Below, piece by piece: positions 1 to 8,998 of a stretch of DNA of 64,000 bases (position 1 is the stretch's first letter; every line of letters begins with the position of its first letter). The notes beneath the pieces were generated by a model, which worked only from the letters and a program-made list of their open reading frames with translations, was not told the DNA's origin and made no database searches. Origin of the DNA: CBDCGJ01 sp965238305 (GTDB taxonomy: Bacteria; Pseudomonadota; Alphaproteobacteria; GCA-2731375). The position numbers were made by a program, and so were the translations under genes. The stretch spans positions 1,488,001 to 1,552,000 of the forward strand of contig CBDEHK010000001.1 of NCBI GenBank assembly GCA_965238305.1, read 5' to 3'.

Positions 1-192
1 GGCGCCGCCAAAATCTTCCGGCACCAACAGAGCGCTCATGCCCATTTCGCTCAGGCCGTCCCAGAGCTGCCGATCGACATGAACGTTATCCAAAACCAGC
101 TCGCGAACCCGATCCAGCGGCGACAATCGTCCGAGCGTCCCGCGAAAGCTATCTTGAATGAGGACCTGTTCCTCTGATAAGCCGAATTCCAT
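1..192 (-). CDS. Acyl-CoA dehydrogenase, N-terminal part (cut by window edge)
   Basis: Only the first 64 codons lie in the window; the gene runs off the left edge. The visible protein starts MEFGLSEEQVLIQDSFR and reaches LLVPEDFGGA, the usual opening helix and the first GG-containing loop of the N-terminal domain of acyl-CoA dehydrogenases. These flavoproteins oxidise acyl-CoA thioesters to 2-enoyl-CoA. The start ATG (190-192) lies 4 bp after the stop of the upstream acyl-CoA dehydrogenase on the same strand, so the two are almost certainly co-transcribed, perhaps as a pair of subunits or consecutive enzymes. The acyl substrate cannot be inferred. Confidence 0.85.
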   Translation of the reverse strand, partial: MEFGLSEEQVLIQDSFRGTLGRLSPLDRVRELVLDNVHVDRQLWDGLSEMGMSALLVPEDFGGA

Positions 193-196
193 ATTC

Positions 197-1408
197 TTAT
201 CCTTTTGCCGGTTTTGGTTCACGCGGCATGCCTAATCCTCGTTCGGCGATGATATTTTTTTGAATTTGCGCGGTGCCGCCGCCAATGATCAGGCCCAGGT
301 GGTACATGTAATTGCTCTGCCAGCCACCGCCGTCACGCAAAAGCGGACTTTCGTCATAGAGCACACCCAGTTCCCCCATCGCATCGATCGCCAGGGCGTC
401 TATTTGGTGATTGATCTCACAGCCTTGCAATTTTACGACAAGTTGGCCGAGACCGGGACTTTCGCCTTTTTCAGCTGCCGTCACCAAGCGCATTTCGTGG
501 AAGCGCATGCTTTGTACCCGCGCCAGCAGGCGGACATAACGGTCGCGATAAATCGGATTCTCTAGAACTGCATGTCCGTCAAGGGTTTCAGCCTGCATCA
601 ACCGACGTAGCTTGACTAAATTGTCCAGTGAACGATTGGCATCGCCCAGCAAGCCGCGTTCGTGTTTCAGGGTGCTATTGGCAACGCGCCAACCGTTGCC
701 GCGGCCACCGACGACTTGCGCCTTTGGCACCCGGACATCGGTGAAAAACACTTCGTTAAAGGACGGATTTCCGGTCATGGTTTGTAGGGGCCGGATTTCG
801 ATACCCGGCGTATCCATGGGGAAGATAATGTAGCTGATGCCTTCGTGTTTTGGGGCTTGCGGTTCCGTGCGGACCAGACAGAAAATCATGTCGGCAATAT
901 GGGCTGACGAAGTCCAGATTTTCTGGCCGTTGATAAGAAAATCGTCACCGTCTTCCCTCGCGCCGGTTTGCAAACTGGCCAGGTCGGAGCCTGAATTGGG
1001 TTCCGAATAACCCTGGCACCAGACCGTTTCACCGCGAATGGTGCTGTTGATCCATTGCTGTTTTTGCGCGTCCGTCCCGTGTTCCAGAAGGGTCGGGACC
1101 AGCATCGAAATTCCTTGATTGCCGAGACCTTGCATGACGTCAGCGTTGGAGAATTCTTCTGCAATGATACGAGTTTTCAGAATGTCGGGACTGGCCCCAG
1201 CGCCGCCATATTCCTTGGGCACGGTGCGGCAGGCATAGCCGCGCTCGACCAAAAGGGTTTGCCATTCACGCACGCTTTCGTCAAACCGTCGCGGTCGCAT
1301 GCGTAGGGACAAGGTTGATAAGTTCGGCGCGCGGTCAGCATATTCCTTCAGGAAAATCCGGACTTCTTCGCGGAATTCCTGATGTTCGACACGATCGGTC
1401 AGATCCAT
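197..1408 (-). CDS. Acyl-CoA dehydrogenase family protein
   Basis: A full-length 403-residue acyl-CoA dehydrogenase. The alpha-helical N-terminal domain covers roughly residues 10-125. The middle beta domain begins at about 130 with WCQGYSEPNSGSDLASL, the FAD/substrate-contact segment of the family. The C-terminal helical domain ends with IIGGGTAQIQKNIIAERGLG, typical of FadE-type enzymes. It probably oxidises a CoA thioester in beta-oxidation or in a degradation pathway for branched or cyclic acids. Electrons would pass to ETF (family knowledge). The start has GGAG eight to ten bases upstream. A second acyl-CoA dehydrogenase follows 4 bp downstream, an arrangement common for heteromeric or paired enzymes. 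Substrate unknown. Confidence 0.93.
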   Translation of the reverse strand: MDLTDRVEHQEFREEVRIFLKEYADRAPNLSTLSLRMRPRRFDESVREWQTLLVERGYACRTVPKEYGGAGASPDILKTRIIAEEFSNADVMQGLGNQGISMLVPTLLEHGTDAQKQQWINSTIRGETVWCQGYSEPNSGSDLASLQTGAREDGDDFLINGQKIWTSSAHIADMIFCLVRTEPQAPKHEGISYIIFPMDTPGIEIRPLQTMTGNPSFNEVFFTDVRVPKAQVVGGRGNGWRVANSTLKHERGLLGDANRSLDNLVKLRRLMQAETLDGHAVLENPIYRDRYVRLLARVQSMRFHEMRLVTAAEKGESPGLGQLVVKLQGCEINHQIDALAIDAMGELGVLYDESPLLRDGGGWQSNYMYHLGLIIGGGTAQIQKNIIAERGLGMPREPKPAKG

Positions 1409-1567
1409 AGTTATCTCCTCAGGCGGCGGGGTTCGGTCGACCGGCCCCCGCTATATATCCCCTTTATATCTTCCTACCCTTGGTCACGCAAAATCAAAGC
1501 GTCGGGAAAACTACGACGGCCCCCAGAATCATTTTCTAGGCAAAATTCAACAAGTCGATAATGGACG

Positions 1568-2506
1568 TTAAGGGGAGAGGCAATTTTTCAGCGAATTGGT
1601 TAAATCCCACATGAGTTGGGGATAGAGATCTGCGCCTGGCGAAAGTGTCGTTCCAATAGGGTCGAGAACACCAAGTCGGATTTTGGAATTGTTCACAATG
1701 TTTTTGACCTGACCGGATTGAAATTGCGGTTCGCCGAAGATGCATATGACCCCCAAGGTCTCAATCAGTCGGTGTATTTTGGCAATCTGCCGGGCCCCTG
1801 GCGGGCGGGCGTCGCTCAGCGCCAGAGTGCCAACAGCCGGTAGGGCGAACCGCTGCTCGAAATACTGGAAGCCATCATGGAACAGGACAAAGGGTTTTCC
1901 TTTCAAAGGCTGCAAGGACAATTGAATTTCCGCTTGTAATTTGGTTAGCTGGTGCCGTGCCGCCTCGGCATTCTGCGCATATTGATTGGCATACTGTGGA
2001 TCTAGCCGGCCAAGCGCCCGCGCCATTACCGAAAGCCAAACCCGCCCATTGCCCGGGTCAAGCCACATATGCGGGTCGATATCGGCGCCGTCGTGATCAT
2101 CATCTGGATGATTGCGAAAGGGTAGGCGATTGACATCGGCTGCGTCCGCCAAGACGACGATCGTTGCATCGCGCGCTAAATTTTTCAGCGGGCGCTCCAA
2201 AAATCGTTCAAGGGCTTTGCTCACTTGAAATACAATCTCTGCATTGGCCAAGGCCCGCGCCTGGGACGGCTTCATTGAAAAATGATGCGGTGATGTGTTT
2301 GGTGGCAGTAGCAGGGTCGCTTGGCCGCGATTTCCCATCACCATGGCAAGCAGGGAATGCACCGGTGCAATTGTCGCCACCGCATGCGGCGGACCCTCCG
2401 CCGCCCGGGCGCCGGCGACAGTCAATATGACCGCTGTCAGCACACATCCGAAAGCGCGCGCGACGTACAATCCCAGCAGTTTATCTAAGACAGGCAATAA
2501 GACCAT
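1568..2506 (-). CDS. znuA: Zinc ABC transporter substrate-binding protein ZnuA
   Basis: A 312-residue periplasmic solute-binding protein of the metal-specific (cluster 9) family. It has a long hydrophobic export signal ending near residue 35, and the expected metal-ligand histidines: ATIAPVHSL, SPHHF and DPHMWLDP. A short acidic/histidine loop (HPDDDHDGAD) precedes the third ligand, as is typical of zinc rather than manganese binders. It lies divergent from zur-znuC-znuB, with a Zur-type palindrome in the 105-bp spacer. It therefore should deliver Zn(II) to the ZnuBC transporter and be repressed by Zur when zinc is plentiful (established for the family). Confidence 0.95.
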   Translation of the reverse strand: MVLLPVLDKLLGLYVARAFGCVLTAVILTVAGARAAEGPPHAVATIAPVHSLLAMVMGNRGQATLLLPPNTSPHHFSMKPSQARALANAEIVFQVSKALERFLERPLKNLARDATIVVLADAADVNRLPFRNHPDDDHDGADIDPHMWLDPGNGRVWLSVMARALGRLDPQYANQYAQNAEAARHQLTKLQAEIQLSLQPLKGKPFVLFHDGFQYFEQRFALPAVGTLALSDARPPGARQIAKIHRLIETLGVICIFGEPQFQSGQVKNIVNNSKIRLGVLDPIGTTLSPGADLYPQLMWDLTNSLKNCLSP

Positions 2507-2555
2507 GTTGGATTTCTCGACGTCACTTTGATTGATTTGCGATACATATACATTA

Positions 2556-2570
2556 TGTTATAATATTACA
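2556..2570. promoter_or_regulatory. Putative Zur operator between znuA and zur
   Basis: The AT-rich sequence TGTTATAATATTACA is an imperfect palindrome centred on 2563, with one mismatched pair per half. It resembles the alphaproteobacterial Zur box (core GTTATAATATTAC-like). It sits about 50 bp from both the znuA and zur starts, so one site could control both divergent transcripts. The identification rests on motif similarity and position. Confidence 0.7.
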
Positions 2571-2611
2571 ATCTCAATCGATACCAGAGAAACAAATTCG
2601 AGGAACGAGCA

Positions 2612-3115
2612 ATGGAAAAGAATACGGTTTCGTCGGATGCCATGCGCGCGTTCGATCGCCACGATCACAGCGATTGCAAAGCCCATGTGATGGCGGTGGT
2701 CGAACGGGTCTGCGCGGATCGTGGTGCCCGATTGACGCCGGTGCGACAACGTGTGCTGGAGCTTTTGTGGGAAAACCATCGTCCGGTGGCGGCATACGAT
2801 ATGTTGGATCGATTGCGGGTTGAGGGGTTAGGATCGCAACCGCCAGTGATTTACCGGGCGCTTGATTTTCTGATCGACCACGGCTTTGCTCACAAACTGC
2901 AAAAATTGAACGCTTATGTCGGCTGTGAACATCCCGGAGAAACCCATCCGGTGCATTTTCTGATCTGCACGGCTTGCGAAAAAGTAGCGGAATTACATGA
3001 CCGCGCTATCGATAACGCCCTGAGGCGCACAGCACGGAAAAACGATTTCAGTCTGGCCGGTGCGGTCTTGGAAATCGAAGGGACCTGTCCAAAATGTACT
3101 GCGGCGGTAACGTGA
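2612..3115 (+). CDS. zur: Zinc uptake regulator Zur (Fur family)
   Basis: A 167-residue Fur-family repressor. The winged helix-turn-helix spans about residues 40-95 (RQRVLELLW through VIYRALDFLIDHGFAHKL). The dimerisation domain carries the two CxxC structural zinc pairs (CTAC and CPKC near the C-terminus) and the histidine-rich sensing segment HPGETHPVHF. The N-terminus has extra His/Asp residues (DRHDHSDC). Its place at the head of znuC-znuB and opposite znuA marks it as the zinc-specific member rather than Fur. It probably represses both directions through the palindrome at 2556-2570, including its own gene. The stop TGA overlaps the znuC start ATG (TGATG). Confidence 0.93.
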   Translation: MEKNTVSSDAMRAFDRHDHSDCKAHVMAVVERVCADRGARLTPVRQRVLELLWENHRPVAAYDMLDRLRVEGLGSQPPVIYRALDFLIDHGFAHKLQKLNAYVGCEHPGETHPVHFLICTACEKVAELHDRAIDNALRRTARKNDFSLAGAVLEIEGTCPKCTAAVT

Positions 3116-3909
3116 TGGCGACGGTTGCGACCCATTCGACTGTCGATCGTCCGCTGATTGAGGCGCGAAGTATTCAGGTTCGCGATGGCAGCTTGCCGAT
3201 ATTGCTTGATGTAGATTTTATCATCCGGGATGGCGAGATCGTGACGATTGTCGGCCCCAACGGCAGCGGCAAAACGACATTGTTGAAAGTATTGATCGCC
3301 GCCCGTGAACCATCCGCAGGCCAGGTCGACCATCACCCTAACTTGCGCATCGGCTACATGCCGCAGAAGCTGGATGTCGACCGCTCGTTGCCACTGAACG
3401 TGAACGGATTTTTGAAACTGGCTGGCAATAGCGGTCGCAAGGATCGCCATGCCGCGATGGCACAAGCGGAGATTTCCGGTTTGGAAAAAACCCAAATGTC
3501 GGATTTATCCGGCGGCGAAATGCAACGTGTGCTATTGGCTCGGGCGCTGCTTCGCAAACCCAACTTGTTGGTCCTGGATGAACCGACCCAGGGTCTTGAT
3601 CAACAGGGAGAAGCGGCCTTCTATCACTTGATCGAGCGGGTGCGCAATGAAACCGGGGCGGCGATTCTTATGGTCAGCCATGATCTGCATGTGGTGATGA
3701 GCCGATCGGACCGGGTAATTTGCCTGAACGGTCATGTCTGTTGCGAAGGTGCGCCGGCCTTCGTTTCGGAAAGTCCGGAATACCAAGCCTTGTTCGGGCG
3801 CGGCACCAAAGGCGCTTTGGCACTCTATCGCCACGAACATGACCACAGCCATCATGGTGACCATCAGCACCAACATGATGATCACGACGAGCGGCATAAC
3901 CATGATTGA
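3115..3909 (+). CDS. znuC: Zinc ABC transporter ATP-binding protein ZnuC
   Basis: A 264-residue ATPase of the metal ABC importer. It shows Walker A GPNGSGKT (47-54), signature LSGGEMQRV (131-139) and Walker B LLVLDE (151-156), followed by the H-loop VSHDLHVV. The C-terminal 25 residues are almost entirely His, Asp and Glu, a putative zinc-buffering tail. The start at 3115 is preferred over an ATG at 3094 because it forms a TGATG overlap with the zur stop and gives the usual family length. It overlaps znuB by 8 bp, indicating tight translational coupling. Together with ZnuA and ZnuB it powers high-affinity zinc uptake. Confidence 0.95.
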   Translation: MATVATHSTVDRPLIEARSIQVRDGSLPILLDVDFIIRDGEIVTIVGPNGSGKTTLLKVLIAAREPSAGQVDHHPNLRIGYMPQKLDVDRSLPLNVNGFLKLAGNSGRKDRHAAMAQAEISGLEKTQMSDLSGGEMQRVLLARALLRKPNLLVLDEPTQGLDQQGEAAFYHLIERVRNETGAAILMVSHDLHVVMSRSDRVICLNGHVCCEGAPAFVSESPEYQALFGRGTKGALALYRHEHDHSHHGDHQHQHDDHDERHNHD

Positions 3910-4708
3910 TGAATTTCTTATCTACGCCGCCTTGGCGGGGATTGGCACCGCCTTGGCAGCCGGCCCTCTTGGCTGTTTTGTGGTTTGGCGGCGGATGGCT
4001 TATTTCGGCGACGCAACCGCACATTCGGCATTACTCGGCGTCGCCCTGGCGCTGGCGCTGGCGGTGCCGATTGTTGTTGGGGTATTGGTGGTCGCCCTTG
4101 CTATGGCGCTGGCAACTGCATTGGCGGCAAGTGGTCGATTTGCTGTGGATACAATTCTTGGTGTCTTTTCCCATGGTGCGTTGGCGTTTGGTTTGATTGC
4201 GCTTGCCATGTTGGATGGCGTTCAGGTTGACCTGATGAGTTATTTATTTGGCGATATTCTGGCGGTTGGTCCGGCCGATCTGCTTTTGATTTGGCTTGGC
4301 GGCGGCATCGCCTTGGCCTGCTTGATTTGGCGCTGGCGGGCCCTTCTGAATGCGACGCTGAACCAGGAACTGGCCGCCGCCGAAGGCGGGCGACCGGATT
4401 TGGAACGACTGACCTTGACTATATTGCTGGCCTTTGTGGTGGCAATTGCGATGAAGATCGTCGGAGTTTTGCTGATTACGGCTTTGTTGATCATACCGGC
4501 AGCGGCAGCGCGGCCTTTGTCTCGTTCACCCGAAGCGATGGCGGTAATGGCGGCGATCATCGGTGTGCTGGCGACAGTGTTCGGACTTGCCGGGTCTTAT
4601 CAATTCGACGCGCCGGCCGGGCCGTCGATTGCCGCCAGCGCCGTGGTGGTGTTTTTTGCCACCAATATTATCGCCCGAACCCTGCGCCAGATCAGGCAAT
4701 ATCGATGA
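3902..4708 (+). CDS. znuB: Zinc ABC transporter permease ZnuB
   Basis: A 268-residue very hydrophobic membrane protein of the ABC-3 (metal) permease family with about eight membrane segments. It begins MIDEFLIYAALAGIGTAL and contains the characteristic CFVVWRRMAYFGDATAHSAL segment and the LLITALLIIPAAAAR cytoplasmic-loop/helix signature. The ATG at 3902 is chosen over an upstream in-frame ATG at 3734, because that extension would lie within znuC and has no family counterpart. It overlaps the end of znuC by 8 bp. It forms the channel for zinc delivered by ZnuA. Confidence 0.94.
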   Translation: MIDEFLIYAALAGIGTALAAGPLGCFVVWRRMAYFGDATAHSALLGVALALALAVPIVVGVLVVALAMALATALAASGRFAVDTILGVFSHGALAFGLIALAMLDGVQVDLMSYLFGDILAVGPADLLLIWLGGGIALACLIWRWRALLNATLNQELAAAEGGRPDLERLTLTILLAFVVAIAMKIVGVLLITALLIIPAAAARPLSRSPEAMAVMAAIIGVLATVFGLAGSYQFDAPAGPSIAASAVVVFFATNIIARTLRQIRQYR

Positions 4709-4781
4709 CGATAATTGCGATATTGAGATTGCGCTCGAGATTGCGCATTATGGCAGCGTGATTGATTCGGAGAGAACAAAC

Positions 4782-5438
4782 ATGCCACGGATGTTGAGAT
4801 TGATAGTTGCCTTGATGGTTGGCGTTTTTGCCGCCAACGGAACCTTGGCGGACGTCACCGGTGAATTTCAAAGCGGCGGCAAGGCAACCTACAAAATAGA
4901 ATATCGCGATGATCGGAATTTCCGCATCAGCTTCGCCCAAGGCGGCGCCATGATGATCAATGGCACTTACTTCATCCTGCAAACCCTCGGGACAAAAACC
5001 TTTGCTATGGACAAGGCAGCGATCCGAAAGACGATGACGAAATACAAGACCAAAGATACCAACAAACCAAAAACCATTATTCCGAAGGTTTCGTTCACTC
5101 CTTTGAACCGCACGGAAACGATTGCCGGTATCGAAGGTCAAGTTTTTGAAGTCATTAGCACCTATGCGGACGGTAGAACGACACAAGAAGAAGCGGTCCT
5201 TAGCGAAGACAAAAGGGTCGTCGGTTTGCAACGGGCGATGGTTATTCTGGCCGAAGAGGGGCGCAAAATGATGGCGGAAATGGGCCAAGCCAGCCAGCCC
5301 AATCCGTTCGACGCGATGGGTAATTTCAAGAACAAAGGCGTTTTGCGGTATGGCAGGTTGATTAAATTGATTTCCCTGCATGATCGCAAAATCGCCACAG
5401 ATCGCTTTGTTCGCCCCCCCTTGATGAAGACGAATTAG
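4782..5438 (+). CDS. Exported protein of unknown function
   Basis: A 218-residue protein starting MPRMLRLIVALMVGVFAANG, a clear Sec signal peptide cleaved around LADVTG. The mature part begins with a strand-rich stretch (GGKATYKIEYRDDRNFRISF). It has a basic Lys/Thr-rich middle (KYKTKDTNKPKTI) and no cysteines or recognisable catalytic motif that I can name. The start at 4782 has GGAGAG upstream and leaves out an unlikely N-terminal extension overlapping znuB. It lies 73 bp after znuB, so co-expression with the zinc genes is possible but not shown. Periplasmic or outer-membrane-associated location is inferred. Confidence 0.75.
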   Translation: MPRMLRLIVALMVGVFAANGTLADVTGEFQSGGKATYKIEYRDDRNFRISFAQGGAMMINGTYFILQTLGTKTFAMDKAAIRKTMTKYKTKDTNKPKTIIPKVSFTPLNRTETIAGIEGQVFEVISTYADGRTTQEEAVLSEDKRVVGLQRAMVILAEEGRKMMAEMGQASQPNPFDAMGNFKNKGVLRYGRLIKLISLHDRKIATDRFVRPPLMKTN

Positions 5439-5613
5439 GCTTATTTTTCAGTAGTATTGGATCAGATAAACTTTCGTTCAACAAAAGTTGATAGCTTACC
5501 GCTCGACCCGAATAAGCGCCCGGTTTAGCGTTTGAGGCATTGTGTGGAGATACAAGACTGTCTTCAGTCTGTAATGAATTAACTTTGATTAGATAACCAA
5601 TGGGGAAAAGGTA

Positions 5614-6072
5614 ATGAAATTACGATCAATATTTGTCCTACCATTCTTTGCCGCTGCATTATTTGTTGTCAGCACGGCCAGCGCCGGAGAAGCGCAGATC
5701 AAATACCGCCAGGCGATGATGAAAGCGGTCGGCGGCCATATGGGCGCGATGGCTGGTATTTTAAAAGCCAAAGCGGGCAATCCTGATCATCTTGCAGGAC
5801 ACGCGCAGGCTATGGCTGATCTGGCGAAAATGGCTAAGGATATATTCCCCGCCGGCAGCTCTCAAAAAGACGGTAAAACGGAGGCGTTGGACGCAATTTG
5901 GGAAAAACCGGGTGACTTCGCCAAAGTTCTGGCAACGTTCGAGGCGGAAGCAGCCAAATTGGCGGCGGTGGCCAAAGGCGGCGACATGGCAGCGTTTGGG
6001 GCACAGTTGGGCGCCCTCGGCAAAAATGGCTGCGGCGGTTGTCACAAAAACTTCCGGAAGAAAAAATCTTAA
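5614..6072 (+). CDS. Cytochrome c' (class II cytochrome c)
   Basis: A 152-residue periplasmic haem protein. A signal peptide (residues 1-24, ending STASA) is followed by a four-helix-bundle sequence. A single haem-binding CGGCH near the C-terminus continues HKNFRKKKS, the diagnostic position and basic tail of class II cytochromes c. The start RKAMMK-like motif appears as KYRQAMMKAVGGHMG. Cytochromes c' bind NO and CO and protect against nitrosative stress; others donate electrons. It lies 22 bp upstream of a diheme cytochrome c gene, with which it is probably co-transcribed. NnrS, another NO-stress-associated protein, lies about 3 kb downstream. Confidence 0.92.
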   Translation: MKLRSIFVLPFFAAALFVVSTASAGEAQIKYRQAMMKAVGGHMGAMAGILKAKAGNPDHLAGHAQAMADLAKMAKDIFPAGSSQKDGKTEALDAIWEKPGDFAKVLATFEAEAAKLAAVAKGGDMAAFGAQLGALGKNGCGGCHKNFRKKKS

Positions 6073-6094
6073 GGTCGTAAGTTCGAGTTAGGAA

Positions 6095-7024
6095 TTGTCG
6101 GACAAGACGACAAATTACCGGACGGGCCGGTGGCATCTGGCCATTCGGCCCGTCTTATTAGTGTGCGCCGCTTGCCTGTATTTGATTGTTTCACCGGCGC
6201 TCGCCGATAGTGAGCGTGGTGCTTATATAATGGCCCTGGCAGGATGTGCCGATTGCCATACCGACATCAAGAACAAAGGCAAACCGTTGGCCGGTGGGCG
6301 GGCGCTAAAGACACCTTTCGGTGTATTTTATGCGCCGAACATTACCACGGACGCCCAAACCGGCATCGGCAAATGGACAAAAGCGCAGTTCATAGGGGCA
6401 CTGCGTCATGGTCGCCGCCCGGATGGCTCGCCTTATTATCCGGTCTTCCCGTATCCTTCGTATACCCGAATGACCCTGCAGGACATGGGCGATCTGTGGG
6501 ATCACATGCAAACATTGCCGTCGAGTGAACGCGCCAACACGCCCCACGATTTGAAGTTCCTGTTCCGTTGGCGATTTGTCGTCTGGTTCTGGCGTTGGCT
6601 CTATTTTGATCCCGGCGAACAAGAACCCGTCGATGCGAATGGACAACTTTGGAACCGTGGACGCTACATCGCCAACGCGCTTTCCCATTGCGAGGAATGC
6701 CACACGCCGCGAAATTTCCTCGGCGGATTGGATCACGACAAAAAAATGGCTGGGGCGCTGGACGGGCCGGTTGGTTTGGTACCGAACATCACGCCGGATA
6801 AAAAAACCGGTATCGGTGACTGGAGTGAAAGTGATCTTGATAGTTTTTTCTCCATGGGGATGTTGCCGGATGGCGATTTTGCCGGTGCTGAAATGGCCGA
6901 AGTGACTGATAACACCTCCAAATTGATACCGGCTGATATGCAAGCCTTGATTTTGTACTTGCGCTCTCTGCCTTCGGTGAAAAACGATCTTTCGAAAAAG
7001 AACAAGGACAAAGCTTCCGGTTAA
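6095..7024 (+). CDS. Diheme c-type cytochrome
   Basis: A 309-residue protein with two haem c motifs, CADCH (51-55) and CEECH (199-203). Each is followed by the NITTD/NITPD-type loop (APNITTDAQTGIGKW and VPNITPDKKTGIGDW) found in the cytochrome subunits of membrane alcohol, aldehyde and gluconate dehydrogenases. An N-terminal hydrophobic segment (about 17-37) is probably an export signal. A second aromatic hydrophobic patch (FVVWFWRWLYF, 161-171) could associate with the membrane. The start is a TTG at 6095 with a weak GGA nearby; other starts are possible. No dehydrogenase subunit is adjacent, so its electron donor is unknown. Cytochrome c' lies directly upstream. Confidence 0.88.
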   Translation: MSDKTTNYRTGRWHLAIRPVLLVCAACLYLIVSPALADSERGAYIMALAGCADCHTDIKNKGKPLAGGRALKTPFGVFYAPNITTDAQTGIGKWTKAQFIGALRHGRRPDGSPYYPVFPYPSYTRMTLQDMGDLWDHMQTLPSSERANTPHDLKFLFRWRFVVWFWRWLYFDPGEQEPVDANGQLWNRGRYIANALSHCEECHTPRNFLGGLDHDKKMAGALDGPVGLVPNITPDKKTGIGDWSESDLDSFFSMGMLPDGDFAGAEMAEVTDNTSKLIPADMQALILYLRSLPSVKNDLSKKNKDKASG

Positions 7025-7117
7025 ATCGTGGCTGAAAGCTTTTGCCTTTCTGGGATGTTGATTTGGTGTAAAAGAATGCCTTCACCAGCCTAGTTATTTT
7101 CAGCGATTGATTAAGCC

Positions 7118-7993
7118 GTGTTCGAACAACTTCTTCCGATTTTACTAGCTTTGAATGCGGCACTGTTTTTCGCCACGTCCTACCAGCTGCAGAATCTCGG
7201 CCTTCGCGATCTCGATTCCCGCACCGGAATTTTTATCTCATTGATTGCTTCGGCGTCGGTTTTTTGGCTGCTGTCACCGCTTTTCCTGGAAAGTTGGTAT
7301 TGGTTCAATGGCGCGATCCTGGTCTTTGCGGCGATTGGCCTGATCCGACCGTTTTTGTCGGCAAATCTAGCCTTGACCGGCATCCGCTATTTGGGCCCCA
7401 CCTTGGCCAGTACCCTGATGTCCACCTCACCATTTTTCGCCGCCATGTTAGGCATTATCTGGTTGGGCGAAGATATGACCTGGCCAGTTGCCCTTGGCAC
7501 CATGACGATCGTCGGCGGGATAATTTTGTTGGCAAGCGGCGGCCGGGTGCGATTCGGCTGGCCACTTTGGGCTTTGATGTTGCCGGTCGGAGCCTCGCTC
7601 ATCCGCTCGCTTGGCCATGCGATGACAAAATATGGCATGGAATCGATCCCCAGTCCGCTATTTGCCGCCCTCATCGGCACCAGCGTTTCTGCCTTTGTCG
7701 CCCTGGCGACGCAACGGGCCAAGCGGAAAGAAAAACCGGCAGCCTGGCGCTGGTCCAGCCATCAGTGGTTTGTTTATGCGGGCATCGCCAATGCGGTCGG
7801 CTTGTTGTCGCTCAATACGGCGATTAGCAAGGGCGAGATTATATCAGTGGTCCCGGTGGTCGCCTGTTCGCCGGTCATCACGATGTTGCAAAGCCGCTTC
7901 ATCTTCAAACAGGAAGCGATTGGGGCGCGAAAAGTAATGGCGGTTTGTATAATCGTGCCGGCCATCATCCTGATCGCCAGTTCGGGAACTTAA
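7118..7993 (+). CDS. EamA/DMT family membrane transporter
   Basis: A 291-residue protein with about ten hydrophobic helices in two homologous halves, as in the drug/metabolite transporter superfamily. The first half ends near GTMTIVGGIILLASGG and the second carries LNTAISKGEIISVVPVVACSPVITML, a typical EamA repeat end. Start GTG at 7118 is the only sensible start and has a poor ribosome site. Such proteins export amino acids, nucleobases or small metabolites; nothing here defines the substrate. It lies alone between the cytochrome pair and a convergent Nudix gene. Confidence 0.88.
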   Translation: MFEQLLPILLALNAALFFATSYQLQNLGLRDLDSRTGIFISLIASASVFWLLSPLFLESWYWFNGAILVFAAIGLIRPFLSANLALTGIRYLGPTLASTLMSTSPFFAAMLGIIWLGEDMTWPVALGTMTIVGGIILLASGGRVRFGWPLWALMLPVGASLIRSLGHAMTKYGMESIPSPLFAALIGTSVSAFVALATQRAKRKEKPAAWRWSSHQWFVYAGIANAVGLLSLNTAISKGEIISVVPVVACSPVITMLQSRFIFKQEAIGARKVMAVCIIVPAIILIASSGT

Positions 7994-8041
7994 ATCTTAA
8001 AGGTCTGTACAGCCGGCAGAACCCATATCTGCTAAACGGGT

Positions 8042-8866
8042 TTAGTCGAGCGGGCGAATAAACAGGCCGCCATCTTTGACAAGAAAGTTACTGCCGCCAT
8101 AACCGGCTTCGATTGGAATGGAGAGAATGCGGCCTTCTTCATGGTCGCCGGCTTTCGGTTGCACGGTGACGAGTTTCTCACTTCGGGCTTTTTCCAGGGC
8201 TTCGCTAACACTGTTCGACTGACCGATTTTCGTCAGGTTCATGCGGGTTGGAAAGACCAAGGTACGGTTACCTTCCGCTGCCGCTGCAATCGCATCAGCA
8301 GGGCGGACCCATTCGGAATCTGTCGATTCTTCCCCATCGTGTAAGGCGACATGGTCACTTGGCGCTTCGGCCAGATAAAAATAGGTGTTGAATATTTTCG
8401 GCGCCATCGGCGGTGTAACCCAGTGGGCAAACGGCACCAAACGATCGACTGCCAGAGTAAGATTTTCGGCTTCGCACATCGCCGCGATGTTCACCTCACC
8501 ATCCCGCATCGCCAGGCGATACTTTTCATCCAGGCTTTTCAGCCGGTCTGGCGAGACCAGGTCCCCCCGGCCTTTTTCGGCCCCCAACAAGACGCCACAT
8601 TCTTCAAAAGCTTCACGGACAGCGCCGACCCGGGTTTCGACTTGCAGATCGTTTAGTTGCGCCTGGGATCGGCAATAGGGGCGGGCGCTCGAGTCACCCT
8701 GGTCGACCTTGCCGCCGGGGAAAACCAGCGCACCGGAGAAAGAATCGATTTTGTGATGACGCACGACCATGAAAACTTCCAAACCGTCTGCCCCGTCGCG
8801 CAGTAGAAGCACTGTCGCGGCATGGATAAGCGGTTTCCCGCCGGTTTCGAATTGGCCGTTGCTCAT
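8042..8866 (-). CDS. Nudix hydrolase
   Basis: A 274-residue Nudix protein. The Nudix box is spread over GGKVDQGD, a short insert, and AVREAFEECGVLL, giving the REAFEE metal-binding core. The order and the later FAHWVTPP...FNTYFYLA segment resemble the NUDT7/NUDT19 branch, which hydrolyses CoA derivatives or related diphosphates (family knowledge; the exact substrate is inference). The ATG at 8866 is preferred because AAGGAT lies about 7-10 bases upstream; a TTG 90 bp further upstream gives a longer 304-residue form without a good ribosome site. It is convergent with the preceding exporter gene and divergent from nnrS. Confidence 0.9.
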   Translation of the reverse strand: MSNGQFETGGKPLIHAATVLLLRDGADGLEVFMVVRHHKIDSFSGALVFPGGKVDQGDSSARPYCRSQAQLNDLQVETRVGAVREAFEECGVLLGAEKGRGDLVSPDRLKSLDEKYRLAMRDGEVNIAAMCEAENLTLAVDRLVPFAHWVTPPMAPKIFNTYFYLAEAPSDHVALHDGEESTDSEWVRPADAIAAAAEGNRTLVFPTRMNLTKIGQSNSVSEALEKARSEKLVTVQPKAGDHEEGRILSIPIEAGYGGSNFLVKDGGLFIRPLD

Positions 8867-8998
8867 AAAATGATCCTTTTTCGGTTTGTATTTGCCATCT
8901 TCCAGTAGCGCGTCGACCTGACTTAGGTCAATGATAACGGGTGAATAAGTCGACAAAATTGGTGATGATATATTCTATTGAAAATAGGAGCGCTTGAG

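Noticed and set aside
3734..3901. An upstream extension of ZnuB
   Set aside because: It lies inside znuC out of frame and would add about 56 non-conserved residues before a perfectly placed ATG.
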